DNA of 64,000 nt from contig JAPPUL010000072.1 in NCBI GenBank assembly GCA_026874595.1, positions 124,001-188,000 of the forward strand. Direction: 5' to 3'. Position 1 is the first letter of the stretch. Each line of letters begins with the position of its first letter. The DNA is from Sipunculus nudus. Lineage: Eukaryota; Annelida; Sipuncula; Golfingiida; Sipunculidae. Position numbers and translations under genes: made by a program. Below the pieces are notes generated by a model that had not been told where the DNA came from, ran no database searches, and saw only the letters and a list, made by a program, of their open reading frames with translations. Positions 51,833 to 63,114 of this stretch are shown piece after piece.

Positions 51833-52093
51833 CTAGCCCCCACTCAAAACCTCTCCCGTCCCCGTAAGTATTGTAAGCTCATTAGCACTCACCTCTGCAT
51901 ACCCTCCGTCTATCTTTACTTCTTTCCTCTCCCCTCCTTTATATTTCAAAGACACTTTACCTGCTTTAAGTTCACAGACAAATGGTGCGTGTCTATCCAA
52001 TATACCTACACTACCCTCAACCGAAGGACATACTGCCCCCCATATCTCATCTTCTAATATAAGACCCACCAAAGATACTATTCTACATTTCAT
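51833..52093 (-). CDS. atpC: ATP synthase epsilon subunit, beta-sandwich only
   Basis: Epsilon links gamma to the c-ring, and in many bacteria its C-terminal helices inhibit ATP hydrolysis. This 86-residue protein has only the N-terminal beta-sandwich: GSVGILDRHAPFVCELKAGKVSL, then GGYAEVSANELTILT. The two-helix C-terminal domain (about 45-50 residues in typical 130-residue forms) is absent. It is the last gene of the atp operon, 60 nt after atpD. There is no sign of a frameshifted remainder downstream. Confidence 0.9.
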   Translation of the reverse strand: MKCRIVSLVGLILEDEIWGAVCPSVEGSVGILDRHAPFVCELKAGKVSLKYKGGERKEVKIDGGYAEVSANELTILTGTGEVLSGG

Positions 52094-52153
52094 AAGACCT
52101 TCTTTATTACACCTCTTTTTTATTACACCTACACTTTATTACACCTACACTTT

Positions 52154-53620
<1,467 letters not shown>

Positions 53621-53723
53621 TTATTATTTTTCATTTATATATTCACATCCGTTTTTATTTCTCTTCTTTATTTCTATTCTTCATTCCTATTTGCCTTATT
53701 CTTTATCTACCACTCCTTTCCAT

Positions 53724-54653
53724 TTATCTGTGCAAGGCCTTTGCTGCTCCTACTATCTCTATTATCTCATTTGTTATCTTACTTTGTCTTGCTCGATTGT
53801 ACTCTAACGACAAATCCCTTATTATCTCGCTTGCTGAGTCCGATGCCTGTTTCATTGCCACTCGACGCGATACTTGTTCGGATAAGTTTGTTTCTAGTAT
53901 CATATTGTAAAGCTTTATCTTTGCTTTTAATGGCACTAAGCTATTCAAAAGCTTTTCCTTAGAAGGTTCGCTTAGATAATTTGCATGCATTCTACCTTTG
54001 CCCCCATCATCTTTTGAAACTGATGCTCCTCCCTCCTTCCCCATCTCCTTCCCCATCTCCTCACCCATCGGGAGCAGCTGCTCTACAACCGGCCTTTGCC
54101 TTGAGGAACCATAGTACTTTGTATATACTAGCACTACCCGGCTTACCTCCCCTCTTAGGTATAAATCTAATATTTCATCGCCAAGATTACTTATTATCTC
54201 GTAACTTACATTGTCATCTATATCCAATAGCATCTTCTCTATCGGTATCTTCCTATATTTAAAAGCACTTACTCCCTTCTTACCTAGCATATAATTTATT
54301 ATTTCTCTACCCATTGAAAGAAGCCTTTTATATTCCTTCTGTCCCGCACTTAGTACATTTTGATTATAGGCTCCGCATAACCCGCGGTTTGAACTTACTA
54401 TTAATAACAGCTCCTTCCCTTTGTCGCCCACTCCCATAAGTAGTTTATTTTCTAGCTCTTCTCCTGAAGCCTTTATGTCTTTTAATAGTTTATCTGTTAC
54501 TTTATAAAGCTCTTGTTTATAGCTTGATAGCTCCTTTAGCCGTTTCTCGTTCTTCTTTATTTTTGCTGTCGATATCTTCTCCATTGTCTGTGCTATCTTC
54601 TTTATGTCTTTGACCGCATTTATTCGCCCTTTGACTTCCCGTAATGTTGCCAT
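53724..54653 (-). CDS. atpG: ATP synthase gamma subunit
   Basis: The rotor stalk subunit has 309 residues. N-terminal helix LREVKGRINAVKDIKKIAQTMEKISTAKI, SSNRGLCGAYNQNVL and the C-terminal helix AMKQASDSASEIIRDLSLEYNRARQSKITNEIIEIVGAA are the family marks. An insertion around residues 205-225 (EMGKEMGKEGGASVSKDDGGKG) is low-complexity and probably a surface loop. Order atpA-atpG-atpD is standard. Confidence 0.96.
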   Translation of the reverse strand: MATLREVKGRINAVKDIKKIAQTMEKISTAKIKKNEKRLKELSSYKQELYKVTDKLLKDIKASGEELENKLLMGVGDKGKELLLIVSSNRGLCGAYNQNVLSAGQKEYKRLLSMGREIINYMLGKKGVSAFKYRKIPIEKMLLDIDDNVSYEIISNLGDEILDLYLRGEVSRVVLVYTKYYGSSRQRPVVEQLLPMGEEMGKEMGKEGGASVSKDDGGKGRMHANYLSEPSKEKLLNSLVPLKAKIKLYNMILETNLSEQVSRRVAMKQASDSASEIIRDLSLEYNRARQSKITNEIIEIVGAAKALHR

Positions 54654-54737
54654 CCTTTTTTACTCTTTTCCTTATTACTCTTACTCTTTATTCCTCTGCC
54701 CTACACTCTCCTTCCTTTTTTCTACACTATCATCTTG

Positions 54738-56261
54738 CTACGATCTAAGCCCATGCTCATTTTTAAATAGCTCTACATACTCCAGTATCACCTTCTCAAA
54801 TCCACCCTCATCCTTTATCTCTTTATCTTCTCTTATCTTTTCCAATATGTTCGCTTGGTTATCTCTAAGATATCTCAAAAATGATTTCTCAAAAACCCTT
54901 ACTTGCTCTACAGGTATTCTATCCAAAAACCCTTTCGTCCCTACGTATATTATCGCTATTTGTTCCTCTACTGCTAATGGCTCATTTTGATCTTGTTTTA
55001 ATATCTCAACTAGCCGCGCTCCCCTATCTAATTGCTTTTGGGTTGCTGCATCCAAATCTGTCCCAAGTTGGGCAAACGCTTCTAATGACCGATATTGTGC
55101 CATGTCAAGTCGTAAGGATCCCGCTACCTTCTTCATCCCTTTTACTTGTGCATTGCCTCCTACTCTAGATACTGATATCCCTACATCTATTGCCGGCCTT
55201 ATCCCAGAAGCAAATAACTTCGGCGTTAGATATATTTGTCCGTCGGTTATCGATATTACATTAGTTGGTATATAGGCTGATACTTCACCCTCTTGTGTCT
55301 CAATTATCGGTAACGCCGTTAAGGAACCCCCCTTCATCTCATCTGACAACTTTACTGCTCGTTCAAGCAGCCTTGAGTGTAAGTAAAATACATCTCCTGG
55401 ATAAGCCTCTCGTCCAGGTGGACGTTCTAATAACAACGATAACTGTCTGTACGCATTTGCATGTTTAGACAAATCATCATATATTACCAAAGTATCCTTG
55501 CCATGTTCATACATAAAATATTCTGCTATCGTTGTTCCCGCATAAGGAGCCAAGTACAAAAGAGGGGCCGGATCACTTGCGTGCGTTGATACCACTATCG
55601 TATGTTCCATTGCTCCGTGTTCTTTTAATTTCTCAACCACCCCTGCTACTGTTGAGGCTCTTTGTCCTACCGCCACGTACACGCATATTACCCCAGTCCC
55701 TTTTTGATTTATTATTGTATCTATTGCTACTGTTGTTTTGCCTGTCTGTCTATCACCTATTATTAACTCCCTTTGCCCTCGCCCTATCGGTATCATCGAA
55801 TCTATTGCCTTTATACCCGTTTGTAAGGGCACTTTAACCGGCTGCCTCTTTGCTATACCAGGGGCTATTATCTCTATGAATCGCTTATGCTTGCCTCCAG
55901 GATCCCCCTTTCCATCCAGCGCTTCCCCCATCGGCATTACCACTCGCCCTATCAACTCTTCCCCTACTCTTATCGATAAAAGCTCTTTTTTACGCTTTAC
56001 TACATATCCTTCCCGTATGTCAAGATAATCTCCCAATACCACAACCCCTACCGCATTCTCTTCTAGGTTTAATGCAAGCCCCTCTACTCCATTTTCAAAC
56101 TCTACCATCTCCCCCGCCATCACCTTCTTTAATCCATGTACCCGCGCTATCCCATCTCCTACACTCATTACACTCCCTACCTCCTCCGCCTCAAGCTTAT
56201 CTTCATACCCCTTTATCTCTTGCTTTATAAGCTCTTTTATCTCTTGTGCGTTTATTTTCAA
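54738..56261 (-). CDS. atpA: ATP synthase alpha subunit
   Basis: This non-catalytic nucleotide-binding F1 subunit has 507 residues. [20 protein letters not shown] (P-loop), [43 protein letters not shown] and [28 protein letters not shown]-like sequence identify it. Its ATG overlaps the atpH stop by 4 nt, indicating translational coupling. Normal length. Confidence 0.97.
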   Translation of the reverse strand: MKINAQEIKELIKQEIKGYEDKLEAEEVGSVMSVGDGIARVHGLKKVMAGEMVEFENGVEGLALNLEENAVGVVVLGDYLDIREGYVVKRKKELLSIRVGEELIGRVVMPMGEALDGKGDPGGKHKRFIEIIAPGIAKRQPVKVPLQTGIKAIDSMIPIGRGQRELIIGDRQTGKTTVAIDTIINQKGTGVICVYVAVGQRASTVAGVVEKLKEHGAMEHTIVVSTHASDPAPLLYLAPYAGTTIAEYFMYEHGKDTLVIYDDLSKHANAYRQLSLLLERPPGREAYPGDVFYLHSRLLERAVKLSDEMKGGSLTALPIIETQEGEVSAYIPTNVISITDGQIYLTPKLFASGIRPAIDVGISVSRVGGNAQVKGMKKVAGSLRLDMAQYRSLEAFAQLGTDLDAATQKQLDRGARLVEILKQDQNEPLAVEEQIAIIYVGTKGFLDRIPVEQVRVFEKSFLRYLRDNQANILEKIREDKEIKDEGGFEKVILEYVELFKNEHGLRS

Positions 56262-56878
56262 CCCTTTCCTCCTCCTAGCCGTATTTCTTGTATTTTATCT
56301 CGTATCCTTAATAATCTGCCCCGCACCGATAAGTCTATCTGCACCCCCTCAAGCTCAAGCACGAATCCTCCCAATAAATCCTTGTCCTCCTCTACCTCCA
56401 GATACACTCGCTTACCTTCTACTTTGCTCACTACACCCTCTATCACATCCACCTCCTCTTCCGTAAGCCCTATTGCCACCCTAAGCTCCCCCCGTAACAC
56501 ATTATTTCGTTTGTCAACTCGCTTCCTATAATCTTCATATATCCTCATAAGTATACCCATATCCCCATTCAATACCACCACCTTCAACAAACTTAATATC
56601 TCCTCACTTATACGCCCACCGTATACTCGCTCCAGTACCCTTTGTTTCTCAGCTATTCTAATTCTTGGCATCTCAAAAAGCAATCCTAACTTGCTCCCTG
56701 CCTCCAAAGCTCCTAATACTTCTTCAAAATCTTCCCCCACTTCGATAAATCTCTTCTCAAATCCTTCTCCTCCTTCTCCTCCTTCTCCTCCTTCTCCAGT
56801 ACATAGCCCCAACTCCACTACCTCGTATAATGATTTCCCGTATACCCTTGCCTCTTCTTCTTTTAATTTCCCTTGCAT
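56258..56878 (-). CDS. atpH: ATP synthase delta subunit
   Basis: Peripheral-stalk subunit of 206 residues, recognised by position and by the [49 protein letters not shown] region, which matches the OSCP/delta C-terminal part. The N-terminal six-helix domain is present, with a [14 protein letters not shown] insertion (9-bp repeats, 56765-56797) replacing a loop. Overlaps atpA by 4 nt. Confidence 0.9.
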   Translation of the reverse strand: MQGKLKEEEARVYGKSLYEVVELGLCTGEGGEGGEGGEGFEKRFIEVGEDFEEVLGALEAGSKLGLLFEMPRIRIAEKQRVLERVYGGRISEEILSLLKVVVLNGDMGILMRIYEDYRKRVDKRNNVLRGELRVAIGLTEEEVDVIEGVVSKVEGKRVYLEVEEDKDLLGGFVLELEGVQIDLSVRGRLLRIRDKIQEIRLGGGKG

Positions 56879-56924
56879 AACTATCCCTTAATAGCTCTTT
56901 TAAACCCGTACCATTAACAATAAA

Positions 56925-57644
56925 TCACTTTTTACCTATCCCTCCATTACCACCATACACTTCTAACATCTTCTCTATCAATTCCTTATGTTTTAAATCG
57001 TCAAGCTCCATCCCCACCACCTTGCTTGCTATCTCAAGACTTATATTTCCTACCTCTGTCTTTAACTCCTTTAATGCCGTTTGCTTTGCATCCTCTATCT
57101 CTTTACTTGCTCCCTCCAACAGAGCCTCTGCACGCCCTTCCGCTTTCTTAATTATCACTTCTGCTGCCTTCTCTGCTGTCTCTTGGGACTTGCTCAATAT
57201 CTCTTGCCCCTCTTTATACGCTTTGCTTATAAGATCCTGCCGCTCCTCAAGTAGCTTCTCGCTCTTTAAAAGCCCTTCTTCTGCCTTCTTTAACTCCTCT
57301 TTTATCTTCTCTCCTCTTGCGTCTATTATCGCCATTATCGGCCTCCAGCCATACTTACCCAATACTAATACCAGTATCCCAAATGTTACGAAATTCCAGA
57401 ATACTACATTCCCCGCTATGTCTAGAAAACTCCTCTCCTCCTTACCTCCACCAGCACCTTCTACGCCCACTTTCTCGCCATTTGATACCTCTTCAAGCTT
57501 TGCCCCTCCCTTGCCCACTAAAGCACCATCCCCTGCCCCATACGCTACCACTACACCATACATCACCAAAACCACAAGCATCAAAAATAAAAAAACTACC
57601 TTTATCCCCTTTACTCTCCCCTTTACTCCTTTTTCTTCATACAT
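56925..57644 (-). CDS. atpF: ATP synthase b subunit with extra N-terminal signal-like segment
   Basis: Peripheral-stalk subunit of 239 residues, about 70 more than usual. The usual part starts with a membrane helix (VVFWNFVTFGILVLVLGKYGW, about 75-98), then a long charged helix ending with EIASKVVGMELDDLKHKELIEKML. Before it lies another hydrophobic stretch (about 14-33) followed by AYGAGDG, which looks like a cleavable signal peptide, and a Gly-rich linker. A signal peptide would suit the N-outside topology of b. Placement between atpE and atpH is standard. Confidence 0.9.
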   Translation of the reverse strand: MYEEKGVKGRVKGIKVVFLFLMLVVLVMYGVVVAYGAGDGALVGKGGAKLEEVSNGEKVGVEGAGGGKEERSFLDIAGNVVFWNFVTFGILVLVLGKYGWRPIMAIIDARGEKIKEELKKAEEGLLKSEKLLEERQDLISKAYKEGQEILSKSQETAEKAAEVIIKKAEGRAEALLEGASKEIEDAKQTALKELKTEVGNISLEIASKVVGMELDDLKHKELIEKMLEVYGGNGGIGKK

Positions 57645-57727
57645 TTTTGTACCCTAGCTTTTTACATCCTGCCTTTTATCGTGCCCTTCCCATAACCGCT
57701 AACACCAACTTTATACATAATTCTCCC

Positions 57728-57982
<255 letters not shown>

Positions 57983-58062
57983 TTATTTTTTTTCAACTTC
58001 TGTCTCAACACATATTACCATATCCATTAAACCTTCTCCTAATCCTCTTATTAACGCCCCTC

Positions 58063-58872
58063 CTAATGCCCCTCTGCTGCCGAGGATATGAATATTGCTG
58101 ACAAAAAGGTAAATATATAGGCCTGTAATAATGCTATGAATATCTCAAGTAAATTAACTCCCACAGACGCAAGTACGCTAACTGGAGCTACAAAAAGCTG
58201 TATCCAATCCCCAGCCGCCTCCGCTGCCAAAAACAATAATACCAAAATTATTATATGCCCTCCTATCATATTTGCAAAAAGCCGTATCGTCAACGAAAAA
58301 GGCTTCGTTACAAGCCCCACAAGCTCTATCACAAACATAAACGGCCAAAGCACTTTCGGCATCCCTCCAGGTACTAGACTTATCCAATAATGAAATATCC
58401 CTTGTTTCGACATCCCGTTTAGCTGTATTAAAACAAAGGTTACTATCGATAACGACATCGTTACTGCTATGTTGCCTGTTATTGTGCTAGATTCCGGTAC
58501 TAAGCCAAATAAATTTGCAAACATTATAAAAAAAAATAGGGTACTGAAAAACGGTAGCCACTTCTTACTCTCACCATGAAAATTACTACGCACTATATCT
58601 TTGTCTATGAACTCTAAGAATATTTGAACCATTATTGCAAGACGTCCCCCTATCCCTTCTTTGTCTTTTCGCAAAATTCGAGCCACGCCTAATACCAAAA
58701 GTATTAGCACTAAAGACACTATCCACATCATTATTACATGTTTTGTTATTGATATGTCTAGTCCAAATATGACTAGCTTTATTAGTGCTTCCGAATCTAG
58801 TATATGATGGTTTAATATCTCCATTAATCCACCGCCCGACATCTTCGGTACCAGGTCCCCTATTCCTATCAT
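58063..58872 (-). CDS. atpB: ATP synthase a subunit
   Basis: Stator channel subunit of 269 residues with five or six helices. The essential arginine is in FSLTIRLFANMIGGHIII, and PFFSTLFFFIMFANLFGLVPESSTITGNIAVT and ALLQAYIFTFLSAIFI are family segments. It holds the proton half-channels next to the c-ring. Starts the core F0 genes; the atpI-like gene lies 56 nt upstream. Confidence 0.96.
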   Translation of the reverse strand: MIGIGDLVPKMSGGGLMEILNHHILDSEALIKLVIFGLDISITKHVIMMWIVSLVLILLVLGVARILRKDKEGIGGRLAIMVQIFLEFIDKDIVRSNFHGESKKWLPFFSTLFFFIMFANLFGLVPESSTITGNIAVTMSLSIVTFVLIQLNGMSKQGIFHYWISLVPGGMPKVLWPFMFVIELVGLVTKPFSLTIRLFANMIGGHIIILVLLFLAAEAAGDWIQLFVAPVSVLASVGVNLLEIFIALLQAYIFTFLSAIFISSAAEGH

Positions 58873-58928
58873 TACTCGCCCTTTTGTTCTCCTATTTTAT
58901 TATCATAACCGCTCTCAATCGTTCTCAA

Positions 58929-59387
58929 TTACCATTTCTCAAAATAACCATTTACATGCCCCTCGCTTGCTCTTATTCTATCCTGCTTATATCCTTTATA
59001 TATATAAAATACCTCAACCTTTAGCAAGACCATAAAATACGCCAAGTAAGATAGCATATAGACTTTCCCCTCTTCCTTTACTGTCGCAAATACTACCCAT
59101 ATATATATCAAAAATACTAGAAATCTCCCTATCACCGACATATAAAAGATTAAAAAAAAAAGCCCCTCTCCTCTTGACTCCCCTCCAACCTTTCTAAGTA
59201 TAACAAAAAGAGCGAAAAAGCTTATCAAAAACATAAAAAAGTTAAGCACTCCGCCTACTACATATGCTCCTCTATATTCCCAAAATTCTCCGCCAAACAA
59301 AAATACCAAAAATATATATACCCCAAATACTAAAACCAAACTCGTTATAACAAAATATACCCCCAAACCCCTACTCCATACCCCCAT
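58929..59387 (-). CDS. AtpI-position membrane protein of the atp operon
   Basis: Four predicted helices in about 152 residues, with a basic C-terminus. ATG 59387 is preceded by GGAGG 8 nt upstream and is preferred over TTG 59423. It overlaps the 3' end of the atpZ-like gene. Sequence is too divergent for a firm family call, but position between atpZ and atpB and topology fit AtpI, which helps c-ring assembly and Mg2+ supply in other bacteria. Confidence 0.65.
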   Translation of the reverse strand: MGVWSRGLGVYFVITSLVLVFGVYIFLVFLFGGEFWEYRGAYVVGGVLNFFMFLISFFALFVILRKVGGESRGEGLFFLIFYMSVIGRFLVFLIYIWVVFATVKEEGKVYMLSYLAYFMVLLKVEVFYIYKGYKQDRIRASEGHVNGYFEKW

Positions 59388-59622
59388 CTTTACTCCCTCC
59401 TCGCTTTTTCTGTCGTCTTGCAAACCTTTTACTCTCCTTTAAAAGTATATATAAGCCTATAAAAAACCCTATAACCAGCATCAATAACAAAAATATCGGA
59501 AATCTATTACTATGTAATCCGTCTAAATAATTGCCCCCAAGCGTAAATAACGTTACTATTAAAATAAATTGTATCCCAAGAGATAAACCATCCAAACCTT
59601 TTATCCAAACCTTTTTATCCAC
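59371..59622 (-). CDS. AtpZ-like F0F1 assembly protein
   Basis: The 83-residue protein has two helices (about 14-31 and 43-60) with GIQFILIVTLFTLGGNYLDG, then a RRQKKRG basic tail. This fits AtpZ/AtpQ-type small proteins at the head of atp operons, which pair with AtpI in c-ring assembly or Mg2+/Ca2+ handling. First gene of the operon; the promoter should lie in 59623-59770, which contains 16-bp and 14-bp duplications. Confidence 0.75.
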   Translation of the reverse strand: MDKKVWIKGLDGLSLGIQFILIVTLFTLGGNYLDGLHSNRFPIFLLLMLVIGFFIGLYILLKESKRFARRQKKRGGSKDGGME

Positions 59623-59778
59623 AAAGTCTATTTTATTTGTTACTTTATTTATTTGTTACTTTATTAAAACATAAGCTCTACTTTTTTATCCCGCAACTAT
59701 AATTTAAAAGTTCTATTTAAAAGTTCTATAATAAAAACTATTAAAACTAATCTTTATTTTTTTTATTAAGGATATTTT

Positions 59779-61596
59779 ATGTCGTCTAAGTTTATAAATA
59801 TTGCTCTTGCTCAAATAAATCCCACCATCGCTGATATAAAAGGGAATACCAATATTATTATAAATACTCTCATTAAAGCTCAAAAACTAAAGGTTAATAT
59901 AATCGCATTCCCCGAAATGGCTATAATCGGATACCCCCCTCAGGACCTCCTCTTTGATAAATCCATTATTAAGGCTAATATTAAAGCCCTCGATAAAATA
60001 GCTCCCTTTACACTCCCTTTTAATGCCGTTATTATCGGCTTTTGTAGACAAGCTCAATTTAACAAAATCTATAAACAAAATCTCCCTAAACAAAATCTAT
60101 CCTATATCTTACATAAACCTCTATTATACAACTCTTTTGCTCTTTTTAGTCATGGGAAAATTATCGGATACGGGGATAAGCTTTGTTTGCCAAATTATGG
60201 CATCTTTGACGACTTTAGATATTTTATCCCCGCTAAGAAAGCTTCCTCTTTCAAAATCCCTATAAACTCTAAAAGCTTTAACAAAAACTCCTTACGCATC
60301 GGTATTCTCGTTTGTGAGGACATTTGGCATGACTTTAAAAAACATCCCATATATCCTCACTCTCCTATTAAGCAGCTTAAAAAACAAAATATTGACTTGC
60401 TCTTCGTTATTAATGCTTCCCCTTTCGAAATCCAAAAGCTTAATAACAGAAAAAACTTCCTTGCTGCTCAAGCTGCAAAATACTCCACCCCCATTTTCTA
60501 CGTTAATATGTGGGGCGGCAATGACAAAATTATTTTTGACGGACATAGCATGATGTTTGATAAAAATGGTAGCTTATTCTCTTTGGCTAAAGGCTTTCAG
60601 GATGATTTGACTCTTGCTTCATTTGATTTAGAGTCATGTGTTGCTACTAAAGCTATGTATAAAATTCCAGATGAATATGAACTCATTTTTAATGCTTTGG
60701 TTACTGGAAAGCGCGACTACCATAGAAAATGTTTTATCTCTAAGTCCGTAATCGGCGTCTCGGGCGGTATTGACTCTGCTTTATCCCTTGCTATCGATGT
60801 TAAGGCCATTGGTAATAAGAACGTTTTGGCCATTATAAGCCCTTCTAGGTACTCAAGTAATGACTCCTTAAATGATGCTATTACCCTATGTAAGAACTTT
60901 AATGTCGATTACAAAATTATCCCTTTAGAATACCAAAATCCTAAAAAGAATAATCCTCCCTCCTCTCGCTCTCATTCTGATAAAACAGATTCTTGGAAAG
61001 GCGTTTTGCCTGAGAAATATTCTCGCTATTACGATGCTTTTGGCCTGCCTTCTAAAAATATCGTCTTTGAAAATATGCAGGCCATTGATAGAATGAGCAT
61101 TTTACGTGCTGTTGCTAATGAACAAGATCGTCTTGTTTCCGGAACCAGCAATAAAACTGAACTTGCACTCGGATATGCTACCATCTGCGGCGACCTGCAG
61201 GCTGATATCCTCATAATCGGGGACCTTTACAAATATCAGGTCTACAAACTTGCTAACTTTATTAACAATAAATTTAAGCAAAAACTAATCCCACCCTCTA
61301 TTATATCTCGAACGCCTTCCGCCGAACTTGCTCCTAACCAAATTGACCCTTTTGACTACTCTAAGCTTGATTTGCTTGTTAAACTAAAAATTGAAGATAA
61401 ACTCTCTTTACAGGAATTAATTGCTTCTAAAAAACTCTCTGCCATAATGTCCAACAAAGACATAACTTACTATAATAAACTAATTGATATTAACGAACAC
61501 AAACGCTTTAAATCCGGCTACATTCTAAAAATTAGTTCTACTGCTTTTGGCGAGGATAGAAGATTTAATACTGCAAAGCATATAAATATCGACTAA
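59779..61596 (+). CDS. nadE: Glutamine-dependent NAD+ synthetase
   Basis: The 605-residue two-domain enzyme amidates nicotinic acid adenine dinucleotide using ammonia from glutamine. The N-terminal nitrilase-type glutaminase has the catalytic Glu (FPEMAIIGYPPQDLLF), Lys and Cys (ILVCEDIWHDF). The C-terminal synthetase has the PP-loop IGVSGGIDSALSLA (about 326-339), SGTSNKTELALGYATICGD and SRTPSAELAPNQ. Length is typical of the fused bacterial form. AAGGA precedes the ATG. It is a lone rightward gene, convergent with flaA; the gap 61597-61790 shows no clear terminator. Confidence 0.95.
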   Translation: MSSKFINIALAQINPTIADIKGNTNIIINTLIKAQKLKVNIIAFPEMAIIGYPPQDLLFDKSIIKANIKALDKIAPFTLPFNAVIIGFCRQAQFNKIYKQNLPKQNLSYILHKPLLYNSFALFSHGKIIGYGDKLCLPNYGIFDDFRYFIPAKKASSFKIPINSKSFNKNSLRIGILVCEDIWHDFKKHPIYPHSPIKQLKKQNIDLLFVINASPFEIQKLNNRKNFLAAQAAKYSTPIFYVNMWGGNDKIIFDGHSMMFDKNGSLFSLAKGFQDDLTLASFDLESCVATKAMYKIPDEYELIFNALVTGKRDYHRKCFISKSVIGVSGGIDSALSLAIDVKAIGNKNVLAIISPSRYSSNDSLNDAITLCKNFNVDYKIIPLEYQNPKKNNPPSSRSHSDKTDSWKGVLPEKYSRYYDAFGLPSKNIVFENMQAIDRMSILRAVANEQDRLVSGTSNKTELALGYATICGDLQADILIIGDLYKYQVYKLANFINNKFKQKLIPPSIISRTPSAELAPNQIDPFDYSKLDLLVKLKIEDKLSLQELIASKKLSAIMSNKDITYYNKLIDINEHKRFKSGYILKISSTAFGEDRRFNTAKHINID

Positions 61597-61790
61597 TCTA
61601 GTTTCCTATAGCTTTTTCCTATAGTATTATAGAAATAGTATTTAGAAAACCACTTAATTCCTCTTAAAACCATCAGAAGGACTTTGATATAATTTATTTT
61701 AACACAAACTCTAAAAAAGCCTTTTCCTCAAAAAATATACTTGCCCTCCTGATAGTTCCTTATACAGCACATTTATACGGCTATTTATAC

Positions 61791-62840
61791 TTATTTAGCC
61801 TTTTTTGTTCCACGCTCTGTTTTACGCTCTTGCTTTTCTTTTTGGGCTGCTTGCTGTTTCCTTGCAAGGGACATTAAGAAATACCTCTCCCCTTCTCGCT
61901 TCCTTACTACTGCTTGGCGTTGTAATGCCTTATACCTTTGTATTCCCCAGACCTTTTCATCATCTATATCTAAATAATCTGCTTCCATTACTGCATTCTC
62001 GTAGCTTGCTTCTACTCTCTTGAAATACGTTACAAAGTCTCCTTTCAAATTATTGCTTACTCGACTTATCAAAAATGAATGAAACTTTATATAAGGTTTT
62101 GACACCGGATATAACTTGAACTTTACAAAATCTCGCTGATTTATTGATTCTAAATAGTGCGGATTTTCCCATATCAATGTCCTCCAGCCAACAAAATCTA
62201 AATAACCCATGAAATAATCTCGCTGATTACTATCCTTATCCACCAACCGCAAATATAATCCGTTATTTATATTTCGTCCCGATACCTCAACACTTAGTGC
62301 TTTCAAAGTCCCCACATTATCCAATACCCCATTCCCCACATTCGACAAATCTCCATTCTCATTATATTCCATTATCTCATACAACGGCTTTACTTCTGCA
62401 TATGCGTTGTATCTATGCTTTACTGGGTAATGTATCCTTACTCCAAGAACCGTCTCCCCTCCCTTCGTTTCTACCTTCTTTGCATAGGAATTATTTTTAT
62501 TGTTTACTGTGTCGGCTGATGAGTTGAACCTTATTACCCAATTCGATAAAGCCATGTCTTCTTGCGTTATCAAGTATTTTGTTGTGTCAGTCTCTACTTT
62601 ACCGTCTTTCCCTCCCGGACTGCCCTTTGTGTAGGGACTCCCCGCTTTCCCATTTTCTGCCTCGTATTTACCAAAATCCAAAAGCACCTTCTCAAGTACT
62701 TTCCCCTCAGCAGCTTTTCCTTGTGAACCCTGTCTCCCCTGCGTACCCTGCGTACCCTGCGTACCCTGCGCTCCTAAATCACTTGCTCCTACGAGTCCAT
62801 AAATTATCAATAAACTTAGTGTTTGTACAATTCTTTTCAT
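61791..62840 (-). CDS. flaA: Flagellar filament outer-layer (sheath) protein FlaA
   Basis: FlaA forms the outer sheath of spirochaete periplasmic flagella. From ATG 62840 (AAGGAG 10 nt upstream; ATG 62894 lacks one) the protein has 349 residues. A signal peptide is followed by LGAQGTQGTQGTQGRQGSQG, then LLDFGKYE and NWVIRFNSSADTVNNKNNSY. GGETVLGVRIHYPVKHRYNAYAEVKP and GYLDFVGWRTLIWENPHYL follow, all hallmarks of the family. The Gly-x-Gln tract between signal and mature domain is unusual and encoded by a 9-bp repeat. The C-terminus is a long charged Lys/Arg/Gln tail. A near-consensus promoter lies upstream. Confidence 0.92.
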   Translation of the reverse strand: MKRIVQTLSLLIIYGLVGASDLGAQGTQGTQGTQGRQGSQGKAAEGKVLEKVLLDFGKYEAENGKAGSPYTKGSPGGKDGKVETDTTKYLITQEDMALSNWVIRFNSSADTVNNKNNSYAKKVETKGGETVLGVRIHYPVKHRYNAYAEVKPLYEIMEYNENGDLSNVGNGVLDNVGTLKALSVEVSGRNINNGLYLRLVDKDSNQRDYFMGYLDFVGWRTLIWENPHYLESINQRDFVKFKLYPVSKPYIKFHSFLISRVSNNLKGDFVTYFKRVEASYENAVMEADYLDIDDEKVWGIQRYKALQRQAVVRKREGERYFLMSLARKQQAAQKEKQERKTERGTKKAK

Positions 62841-62956
62841 GTTTGTAGCACTCCTTAGCGTTTTTTTAATATCTTCCTTTATCTTCCTCCCCATATTATT
62901 TGTTTCAAGACCCCTCTATCCTAGAAACAAAAAGCTATTTCCTTCTCGTGTACAAA

Positions 62957-62984
62957 ATTATATATATTTGAAGGAACTTGTCAA
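62957..62984 (-). promoter_or_regulatory. Sigma-70 promoter of flaA
   Basis: On the minus strand TTGACA and TATAAT are perfect and 16 nt apart, and the -35 is partly duplicated (TTGACTTGACA). The leader to ATG 62840 is about 110 nt. Housekeeping rather than sigma-28 control is suggested. Confidence 0.75.
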
Positions 62985-63114
62985 GTCAAGTTCTCTACTA
63001 GCACTCTCTTGCTCCTTTGTTATTCTAAACACACTTAATTACTTTTATTCATACTTTATAATTTATCTTTTTCTATTTTTTTCACCTTTTTTTTATTTAC
63101 CTTATATTTTATAT

